From Desulfovibrio desulfuricans (GTDB lineage Bacteria > Desulfobacterota > Desulfovibrionia > Desulfovibrionales > Desulfovibrionaceae): DNA of 5,241 bases. The notes below the pieces were generated by a model. It had not been told where the DNA came from and searched no databases. It was given only the letters and a program-made list of their open reading frames with translations. Every line of letters begins with the position of its first letter. Position 1 is the stretch's first letter. Location: positions 1-5,241 of the forward strand of contig QKDT01000160.1 in NCBI GenBank assembly GCA_003251995.1. Direction: 5' to 3'. A program made the translations under genes and the position numbers. Below are positions 1 to 4,220 of the stretch, piece after piece.

Positions 1-74
1 CTGGGCCGGGTGCTGTCAAGGCGCAAGGCCTGGGTGCGGAAGCCTCCTCGCCTCTGACGGGATTTCTTCGCTAG
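1..74 (+). CDS. thiG: Thiazole synthase ThiG, C-terminal end only
   Basis: Reading from base 3 gives an open frame ending in the TAG at 72-74, with the tail AEASSPLTGFLR. An Ala-Ser-Ser-Pro-Leu-Thr-Gly-Phe ending is characteristic of ThiG, the TIM-barrel enzyme that condenses 1-deoxy-D-xylulose 5-phosphate, dehydroglycine and ThiS thiocarboxylate into thiazole phosphate. Only about 23 residues are in the window, so no catalytic residue can be checked. The identification is supported by context: thiH, whose product supplies dehydroglycine to ThiG, follows on the same strand. The gap of 200 bases to thiH is longer than expected for tightly packed operon partners. Confidence 0.85.
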   Translation, partial: GPGAVKAQGLGAEASSPLTGFLR

Positions 75-89
75 AGCATTTATACTGTG

Positions 90-133
90 AAATACTTGCA
101 TAAAGGACAAAACAGTACGCCCTGCAAGTATTT
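90..133 (+). repeat. 11-bp inverted repeat in the thiG-thiH gap
   Basis: Bases 90-100 and 123-133 are perfect reverse complements (arm AAATACTTGCA), separated by a 22-base spacer. In RNA this is an 11-bp stem with a large loop. Bases 83-88 (TACTGT) just outside the stem also complement 112-117 (ACAGTA) inside the loop, so an H-type pseudoknot is geometrically possible. A second smaller stem follows (140-145 with 154-159, GCGGAT/ATCCGC, 8-base loop). The right arm ends in only four T, so it is not a convincing terminator. Function is unknown: an operator, an mRNA processing or stability element, or chance are all possible. Confidence 0.55.
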
Positions 134-263
134 TGTGGCGCGGATTTTACAAGATCCGCATGGCGCAGCAATCCGTCTCCCGCGTATTCTGCCCCAGGGC
201 TGAGGCCCAAAACACAGCCATGGTGACCGCTGGCAGTTATCTGCTGGCAGCCTACCGATGTAT

Positions 264-268
264 AAGGA
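264..268 (+). promoter_or_regulatory. Ribosome binding site of thiH
   Basis: AAGGA lies six bases before the ATG at 275. It supports this start over any upstream or internal alternative. Confidence 0.75.
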
Positions 269-274
269 TCACAC

Positions 275-1393
275 ATGGAAACTTTTCAGGAATATTTGCA
301 GGCATGGCCTTCTGAACGCAGAGCAGCGGCCGCGGCAAACGCCACAGAAGCCGATGTGCTGAGCGTATTGCAAAAAGAGATTTTGCAACCAGCCGACTTT
401 CTCACCCTGCTTTCCCCTGCGGCAGCGCCCCACCTTGAGGCCATGGCCCGCCGTGCGCGCGATCTGACCCTGCGCTTTTTCGGCAGGGCCGTGAACATTT
501 TTACGCCGCTTTATATCTCTGATGTCTGCACCAATCAGTGCCGTTACTGCGGGTTTAACGCCAAAAACAAGCAACCCCGCCGCCACCTGAGCATTGATGA
601 AGCAGCAGCAGAGGCGGATGCGATCGCCGACAAGGGCTTTCAGCACATCCTCCTGTTGACGGGCGACGCGCGGCATTTGTCGTCGCCGCAATATATTGCC
701 GATGCGGCCCGCCGCATCAAACCCCGTTTTGCCTCTGTGGGTGTTGAGGTATATTCGCTCACCACAGAAGAATATCAGTTATTGGTGGACTCCGGCGTGG
801 ACAGCATGACCATGTTTCAGGAGACGTATAATCCCGAGCTCTACGCATGGCTGCACCCCGTAGGCCCCAAGCACGATTACGGATTCAGGCTCAATGCACC
901 GCAAAGAGCGGCAGAAGGCGGCATCCGCTCCATTGGTGTGGGCGCGCTGCTTGGCCTGGAATCGTTTGAGCAGGATGCCTTTGCTACTGGCCTGCATGCA
1001 TGGTGGCTGCAACGGCGGTATCCCGGCGTGGATCTGAGCGTGTCCATACCGCGCATCTGCCCACATGAAGGCAATTTTGACGTGCAGCATGCTGTGGACG
1101 ACCGGCATCTGGTACAATACGTTACAGCCACGCGCTGCTTCTTGCCGCGCGCGGGCATTACCTGTTCCAGCCGTGAAAGCGCCTTCATGCGCGACCATCT
1201 GGTTCCCATCGGCGTTACCCGCGTTTCTGCCGGGGTTTCCACCGCAGTTGGGGGCCGCGCCACAGAGGACTTGCATAATCCCGGTCAGTTTGAAATCACC
1301 GACCGCCGCAGCCTTGAAGAAATGGCGTCGTCCCTGGCAGGCATCGGCTACCAGGCCGTGCTCAAGGATTGGGAAGATCCCATTGCCGTCTAA
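275..1393 (+). CDS. thiH: Tyrosine lyase ThiH (2-iminoacetate synthase), radical SAM
   Basis: The 372-residue product matches the usual length of ThiH. ThiH uses a [4Fe-4S] cluster and S-adenosylmethionine to split tyrosine into p-cresol and dehydroglycine (2-iminoacetate), the glycine-derived building block for ThiG in anaerobes; aerobes often use the oxidase ThiO instead. The cluster motif CxxxCxxC is at C85, C89 and C92 in the context DVCTNQCRYCGF. Further ThiH-like stretches are MFQETYNPELY (180-190), GVGALLGLESF (221-231), VSIPRICPHEG (256-266), RVSAGVSTAVGG (316-327) and the terminal LKDWED. The N-terminal 75 residues form the helical extension seen before the radical-SAM barrel in this family. 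The start is set by AAGGA six bases upstream. The gene follows thiG and precedes thiF, fitting one thiazole operon; the stop TAA overlaps an AAGGAG sequence. One oddity is Cys262, where ThiH proteins I remember carry Arg in the PRxRP motif. Confidence 0.96.
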   Translation: METFQEYLQAWPSERRAAAAANATEADVLSVLQKEILQPADFLTLLSPAAAPHLEAMARRARDLTLRFFGRAVNIFTPLYISDVCTNQCRYCGFNAKNKQPRRHLSIDEAAAEADAIADKGFQHILLLTGDARHLSSPQYIADAARRIKPRFASVGVEVYSLTTEEYQLLVDSGVDSMTMFQETYNPELYAWLHPVGPKHDYGFRLNAPQRAAEGGIRSIGVGALLGLESFEQDAFATGLHAWWLQRRYPGVDLSVSIPRICPHEGNFDVQHAVDDRHLVQYVTATRCFLPRAGITCSSRESAFMRDHLVPIGVTRVSAGVSTAVGGRATEDLHNPGQFEITDRRSLEEMASSLAGIGYQAVLKDWEDPIAV

Positions 1394-1397
1394 GGAG
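1392..1397 (+). promoter_or_regulatory. Shine-Dalgarno-like AAGGAG with no start codon at normal distance
   Basis: AAGGAG overlaps the thiH stop codon. No ATG, GTG or TTG lies 4-12 bases downstream. The next ATG (1414, in the thiF frame) is 16 bases away and directly precedes a strong hairpin. It may be a weak or displaced ribosome site for a longer thiF, or may have no role. Confidence 0.35.
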
Positions 1398-1414
1398 AAC
1401 TGACCTTTCGCCCA

Positions 1415-1457
1415 TGCGTGCGGCGGCCTCAAGATTTTACGGGCCGCCGCACACGCA
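1415..1457 (+). other. GC-rich hairpin between thiH and thiF
   Basis: Bases 1418-1428 (GTGCGGCGGCC) pair perfectly with 1442-1452 around a 13-base loop. After a two-base bulge, 1415-1417 pair with 1455-1457, for 14 pairs in all. No T run follows, so it is not a standard intrinsic terminator. A hairpin between operon genes could protect an upstream or downstream mRNA fragment, or tune thiF expression relative to thiH. If thiF really begins at 1414 it would be coding sequence, which I think less likely. Confidence 0.7.
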
Positions 1458-1494
1458 GCACTCTTCGGGCAAAGCCGCCACCTCATTTTCAACC

Positions 1495-2121
1495 ATGGAT
1501 ACACATATGCACAATGCGCTTCACACCGGGCTTGCCCGCTATCTCAGCGACGAGCAACTGACGGCCCTGCGCGCCGCGCGAGTTGGCATTGCCGGGGCTG
1601 GCGGTCTTGGCTCAAATGCAGCTCTGATGCTGGCACGCAGCGGCGTTGGCAATCTGCTGCTGGTGGATGACGATGTGGTGGATGCCTCCAACCTTAACCG
1701 CCAACAGTACTGGCCCCGACATGTGGGCCGCCCCAAGGTTGAGGCCTTGGCAGAGCTGCTGCTGGAGTTGAATCCTGAGATGGGCGTGGAAACCAGGCGC
1801 ATGCGCCTTGACCAACACAACATGCCCGAAGTGTTACCCGCCTGCCCTATTTGGGTAGAAGCCTTTGACGGGCCAGACGACAAAACCCTGCTTGTGGAAA
1901 CAGCCCTGCTTGGCGGCTACCGCATTGCCAGTGCGTCTGGCATGGGCGGCTGGGGCGGCAAGGCCATGGGCAAGCGCTATCTTGGCAACCTTGTGCTTGT
2001 GGGCGACTTCAGCACAGATATTTTGCTGGCCCCGCCCCTTGCCCCCAGAGTGACGGAAGCGGCAGCCCTGCTGGCTGACGCCGTGCTTGAAATGGTGCTG
2101 GGCGCGCACGACCCGGCATAG
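1495..2121 (+). CDS. thiF: ThiF-like ThiS adenylyltransferase (short, family-2 type)
   Basis: This is an E1-like/MoeB-ThiF superfamily protein of 208 residues, predicted to activate the C-terminal glycine of the sulfur carrier ThiS with ATP before sulfur transfer. The nucleotide-binding loop GAGGLGS is at 34-40, the acidic strand end LLVDDDVVD at 55-63, the E1 signature NLNRQQ at 66-71 and the conserved lysine of GRPK at 81. It is shorter than E. coli ThiF (about 250 residues), and its only cysteine is C117, so the CxxC pairs that bind zinc in E. coli ThiF are absent. This fits the short thiamine-linked subfamily known in anaerobes. The start is uncertain. ATG 1495 gives the expected N-terminus but lacks a clear Shine-Dalgarno; ATG 1507 is possible; ATG 1414 adds 27 unconserved-looking residues encoded by a hairpin. 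It is the last gene of the thiamine group, convergent with the chemoreceptor gene. Confidence 0.88.
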   Translation: MDTHMHNALHTGLARYLSDEQLTALRAARVGIAGAGGLGSNAALMLARSGVGNLLLVDDDVVDASNLNRQQYWPRHVGRPKVEALAELLLELNPEMGVETRRMRLDQHNMPEVLPACPIWVEAFDGPDDKTLLVETALLGGYRIASASGMGGWGGKAMGKRYLGNLVLVGDFSTDILLAPPLAPRVTEAAALLADAVLEMVLGAHDPA

Positions 2122-2138
2122 CGGCACGCAATTTTCAT

Positions 2139-2203
2139 CAAAAAAGGCCCGTCACAACCAGATGCAGCGAAAGAATCACGCTGATCTGGCTGAAACGGGC
2201 CTT
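2139..2203 (-). terminator. Intrinsic terminator of the chemoreceptor gene
   Basis: Outer arms 2144-2152 (AAGGCCCGT) and 2195-2203 are perfect complements. Inside a 5x5 internal loop a second stem pairs 2158-2163 with 2184-2189 and 2165-2169 with 2179-2183, with one bulged base and a 9-base loop. On the minus strand the hairpin is followed by six T (complement of the A run at 2140-2145), so it terminates the minus-strand chemoreceptor transcript. On the plus strand no T run follows. The hairpin may still slow polymerase coming from thiF, but no standard thiF terminator is visible. Confidence 0.85.
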
Positions 2204-2227
2204 GCGCCGCCGTGCGGCAAAAAAACG

Positions 2228-3766
2228 CTACACTTTGAGCTGCGCCGTCAGTTCTTCGAGCTTTTCGGTCAGCTCCTGAAGTTTTTCGGTTTCCATGCTG
2301 GCCTGTCCCATGGATTCGGCAGTATCAGCCACCATATGATTTACCTGGTCAATAGTCTGGGTGATCTGCTGGCTGGCGGCAGACTGCTCGTCGCTGGCGG
2401 CGGCAATGGCCTTGACCTGGCCCACGGTGTTCTCCACCGTGCCCACAATGGCGTCCAGCGCCTCGCCAGATTGCTTTGCGTAATCCGTGGCCTGTTCCAC
2501 CTGCTGCACGGCGTTGTCCATAGAGGCCATGCTCTTGCCCGCACTCTGCTGGATGGCCTCAATGGCGCGGCCCACATCCGTGGTGGAAGCCATGGTTTTT
2601 TCAGCCAGTTTGCGCACTTCATCAGCCACCACAGCAAAGCCGCGCCCGGCTTCGCCGGCACGGGCTGCTTCAATGGCGGCGTTGAGCGCCAGCAGGTTGG
2701 TCTGGTCAGCGATATCGGAAATAACGTTCATGATTTCCGTAATAGCTCTGGCATGCGATTCAAGCAGGGCCATGTCCTTGCGCAGATCAAGCGAAACCCG
2801 ATGCACGTTTTCAATGCCGTTCACCGCATTTTGCACAACTTCGGCGCCGGTGGTGGCCTTGCTCATGGTGTGGCCTGACGCCTCGGCGGCCTTTTCCGCA
2901 TTGCTGGCAACTTCCTGCACCCTGGCATTCATGTGCCCCATGGCTGAGGCGGCCTCGCCAAGCTGCCCTGCCGCAGTGGCGGCATTCTTATCAGACTGCC
3001 GAATACTGCCGGTGAGCGCCTCAACGATCTTTGCCAGCTCGTCCATGGTCTGTTCCAGAGCTTGCGCCACTTCAGCCATGCGTTGGTTCTTTTCTGTGAT
3101 CTGCCGCTGCGCCTCGTTGAGGGCGGTCATATCCACATACACACACATGCCACCAATACAGGCCCCTTCGGCATTGTAGATGGGGAATACGTTGGCAAGC
3201 ACATTGACCTTGCCGCCCTTGTGTCCGCCAATGGTAACCTCAAGGTTTATGAAACTCTCGCCCGTATCCATACTTTTGCCCACAGCAGTCTTGCGCGTGG
3301 GGTCATTATAAAAGAGTTCGGCCAGAGTTTTGCCAAGGCAGGATTCAATGCTGTCGTCAATTTCGAGCATGCCCAAACAGGCCCTGTTGGTGCTGAGCGC
3401 GCGCTCCTTGGTGTCTACCAGAAGATAGGGCATGGGGAGCCCACGCAAAATGCCCTCTTTGTATTCCCTGTCGTGCTTGAATGCCAGCCGTAGTTCTTCC
3501 AAACCTGCAAACAGCGGGGCAAGCGACGGATCTGCATTGTCCATGGTGCGGCTGGGGTTGGCCTTGATTGCGCAGACCACCTCGGCTGCCTGGCGTACTG
3601 CGCCCCCCACAAGCGAACGCCCGGCAACAAATGCGCCCAACGCCGCCACCAGGGCGCTCACCATCAGCGCCAAGAGGGGCAGGCCTGCCAATTGCGCAAT
3701 ACCAAACCCAAGGGCAACAGCCAGCAAGGCTGATGCGCAGCTCAACAAAAGAAATCTACCATTCAC
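2228..3766 (-). CDS. Methyl-accepting chemotaxis protein with cytoplasmic PAS sensor
   Basis: The 512-residue receptor (from GTG 3766) signals to CheA/CheW to control swimming. Two hydrophobic helices at about 4-27 and 29-49 are joined by almost no loop, so there is no periplasmic ligand domain and the protein is anchored by a membrane hairpin. A linker of roughly 55 residues (without a clear full HAMP) leads to a PAS-like domain at about 105-215, beginning near GILRGLPMPYLLVD. The coiled-coil signalling domain follows, with the near-invariant hairpin tip DIADQTNLLALNAAIEAARA starting at 351 and running on through GRGFAVVADEVRKLAEKT. A good match to the methylation consensus is AASDEQSAAS at 456-465. 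The C-terminus ends in AQLKV, with no CheR-tethering pentapeptide. The ligand is unknown; four cysteines in the PAS region (130, 143, 203, 208) leave redox or cofactor sensing open. GTG 3766 is preferred because AGGTGG lies just upstream; an in-frame GTG at 3805 would add 13 residues but has no ribosome site. Confidence 0.93.
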   Translation of the reverse strand: MNGRFLLLSCASALLAVALGFGIAQLAGLPLLALMVSALVAALGAFVAGRSLVGGAVRQAAEVVCAIKANPSRTMDNADPSLAPLFAGLEELRLAFKHDREYKEGILRGLPMPYLLVDTKERALSTNRACLGMLEIDDSIESCLGKTLAELFYNDPTRKTAVGKSMDTGESFINLEVTIGGHKGGKVNVLANVFPIYNAEGACIGGMCVYVDMTALNEAQRQITEKNQRMAEVAQALEQTMDELAKIVEALTGSIRQSDKNAATAAGQLGEAASAMGHMNARVQEVASNAEKAAEASGHTMSKATTGAEVVQNAVNGIENVHRVSLDLRKDMALLESHARAITEIMNVISDIADQTNLLALNAAIEAARAGEAGRGFAVVADEVRKLAEKTMASTTDVGRAIEAIQQSAGKSMASMDNAVQQVEQATDYAKQSGEALDAIVGTVENTVGQVKAIAAASDEQSAASQQITQTIDQVNHMVADTAESMGQASMETEKLQELTEKLEELTAQLKV

Positions 3767-3770
3767 GGAG

Positions 3771-3776
3771 CCACCT
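3771..3776 (-). promoter_or_regulatory. Ribosome binding site deciding the chemoreceptor start
   Basis: Read on the minus strand this is AGGTGG, four bases before GTG 3766. The alternative GTG at 3805 is preceded by an AT-rich stretch with no purine-rich site, so the shorter protein is favoured. Confidence 0.55.
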
Positions 3777-3895
3777 CGCTTTAAGGCATCTAACTTTTTC
3801 TGCACGTCAAAATATCTATCAGTGCGCCATCATTTGCTAAACGGAACCGCAGATCCCTAATACCGCAGCACCGTAAAATTCCCTATCTATTCTGC

Positions 3896-3922
3896 ATTTC
3901 GGCAATTTTCTAAAAAATATTA
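3896..3922 (-). promoter_or_regulatory. Sigma-28 (FliA)-like promoter of the chemoreceptor gene
   Basis: On the minus strand TAATATTT (3922-3915), an 11-base spacer and GCCGAAAT (3903-3896) match the FliA consensus TAAAGTTT-N11-GCCGATAA at 6 of 8 bases in each half, with exact spacing. FliA promoters commonly drive chemoreceptor genes. Transcription would begin near 3889, leaving an untranslated leader of about 120 bases. No better sigma-70 promoter was found for this gene. Confidence 0.45.
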
Positions 3923-3945
3923 GTTTTCTGAAAATAAAAGCTATT

Positions 3946-3960
3946 GGGGGGGTCGGGTGG
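3946..3960 (+). repeat. G7 homopolymer and adjoining G runs
   Basis: Seven consecutive G (3946-3952) are followed by TC, GGG, T and GG. The run is a slippage-prone mononucleotide tract and, with its neighbours, has enough G pairs for a two-layer quadruplex. It lies 24 bases upstream of the putative -35 element of the chemoreceptor promoter. Function is not shown. Confidence 0.6.
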
Positions 3961-4005
3961 TACCCATACTCCATCAGTGAAACATCGACAACCAGACTCG
4001 ATATA

Positions 4006-4019
4006 TATTGCCCGCAATA
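4006..4019. promoter_or_regulatory. Palindrome TATTGC-CC-GCAATA, possible operator
   Basis: Two perfect 6-base arms are separated by two bases, ending 10 bases before the -35 element of the rimP promoter. The size and position suit a dimeric regulator, probably an activator site by position. I do not recognise the regulator, and chance cannot be excluded. Confidence 0.4.
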
Positions 4020-4029
4020 CACAAACACC

Positions 4030-4056
4030 TTGACAATTTTTTTTTGCCAAGATAAT
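4030..4056 (+). promoter_or_regulatory. Sigma-70-type promoter for the rimP-nusA operon
   Basis: A perfect TTGACA (4030-4035) is followed after 15 bases by GATAAT (4051-4056, 5 of 6 to TATAAT). The spacer is two bases shorter than ideal and contains nine consecutive T (4037-4045). Start of transcription would be near 4063, about 157 bases before rimP. The core also lies in an imperfect inverted repeat (4029-4036 with 4044-4051, 7 of 8 pairs). Confidence 0.6.
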
Positions 4057-4069
4057 GAAACTCATTCGA

Positions 4070-4094
4070 AGCGGTCGGCGTTCGCGCCACTGCT
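4070..4094 (+). other. First stem-loop of the rimP leader RNA
   Basis: Bases 4070-4075 pair with 4089-4094 (one G-U pair), C4076 is bulged, and 4077-4080 (GGCG) pair with 4085-4088 (CGCC) around a UUCG loop. The predicted transcript would begin only a few bases before it. Its 3' arm contains GCCAC (4086-4090), which also complements GTGGC (4126-4130) in the 5' arm of the downstream terminator, so the two structures could exclude each other. Confidence 0.6.
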
Positions 4095-4104
4095 ACATCC
4101 TGAT

Positions 4105-4122
4105 GCGGAACGCAGTTCCTGC
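4105..4122 (+). other. Second, smaller stem-loop of the rimP leader
   Basis: GC (4105-4106) and GGAAC (4107-4111) pair with GTTCC (4115-4119) and GC (4121-4122) around a three-base loop, with T4120 bulged. It sits between the first stem and the terminator. Confidence 0.45.
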
Positions 4123-4123
4123 G

Positions 4124-4152
4124 GGGTGGCCCGAATGGGCCCCCTTTTTTTT
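4124..4152 (+). terminator. Intrinsic terminator in the rimP-nusA leader
   Basis: GGG (4124-4126), a bulged T, and GGCCC (4128-4132) pair with GGGCC and CCC (4137-4144) around a GAAT loop. Eight consecutive T (4145-4152) follow directly. This is a strong rho-independent terminator pointing along the plus strand, between the rimP promoter and the rimP start. It therefore acts either as an attenuator for the operon or as the 3' end of a small RNA of about 90 nt starting near 4063. The upstream promoter makes read-through from elsewhere a less likely reason for it: the neighbouring gene is divergent. Confidence 0.8.
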
Positions 4153-4198
4153 GTCCCTACGACAAGGCAAACCCGCCAGGCAAGCGCATTTTCAGCGC

Positions 4199-4213
4199 AA
4201 AGGAATGCTCTAA
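4199..4213 (+). promoter_or_regulatory. Displaced ribosome site and ATG-CTC-TAA micro-frame before rimP
   Basis: AAAGGA (4199-4204) is the best Shine-Dalgarno match upstream of rimP but lies 16 bases from ATG 4221. The bases directly after it spell ATG CTC TAA (4205-4213). The spacing to that ATG is zero, so it is unlikely to be used. A weak stem (GCATT 4186-4190 with AATGC 4204-4208) would place the AAAGG in its loop. Confidence 0.3.
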
Positions 4214-4220
4214 GAAACGA

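Larger units (their letters stand above)
3767..4220. other. AT-rich divergent regulatory region between chemoreceptor gene and rimP
   Basis: This 454-base stretch holds no convincing protein gene. Reading upward it contains the chemoreceptor ribosome site and long leader, a sigma-28-like promoter (minus strand), a G7 tract with further G runs (3946-3960), a short perfect palindrome (4006-4019), a sigma-70-like promoter (plus strand, 4030-4056), a structured RNA leader with a terminator (4070-4152), and the unstructured 70 bases leading into rimP. The A+T-rich part (about 3780-4060) contrasts with the GC-rich genes on both sides, as expected for promoter DNA. Confidence 0.8.

Noticed and set aside
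190..255. TPP riboswitch before thiH (GGGCTGAGG looks faintly like the CTGAGA segment)
   Set aside because: The second conserved segment (CTGATCTGG...AATACCAGCG-like) is absent and no matching helices form; a TPP riboswitch, if present, should lie upstream of the operon outside this window.
133..315. 60-codon plus frame starting with TTG in the thiG-thiH gap
   Set aside because: It overlaps the thiH start in another frame, has a TTG start inside the inverted repeat and no ribosome site.
779..1504. Minus-strand frame opposite thiH
   Set aside because: Shadow of thiH; no ribosome site and no family resemblance.
2204..2226. Small hairpin GCCGC/GCGGC followed by A7 as a plus-strand terminator of thiF
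   Set aside because: The stem is followed by A, not T, on the plus strand, and on the minus strand the T run precedes the stem, so it is not an intrinsic terminator in either direction.
2087..3179. Long open frames on the plus strand opposite the chemoreceptor gene
   Set aside because: They are antisense shadows of a gene with strong domain matches; their products have low-complexity, family-less composition and no ribosome sites.
3837..4028. 63-codon minus-strand frame in the divergent region
   Set aside because: Composition follows AT-rich promoter DNA, it covers the sigma-28-like promoter and has no recognisable product.
4063..4152. tRNA or 4.5S RNA gene in the rimP leader, by analogy with metY before rimP in E. 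coli
   Set aside because: There is no T-loop GGTTCGAATCC-like sequence, no cloverleaf and no conserved 4.5S apical loop sequence.
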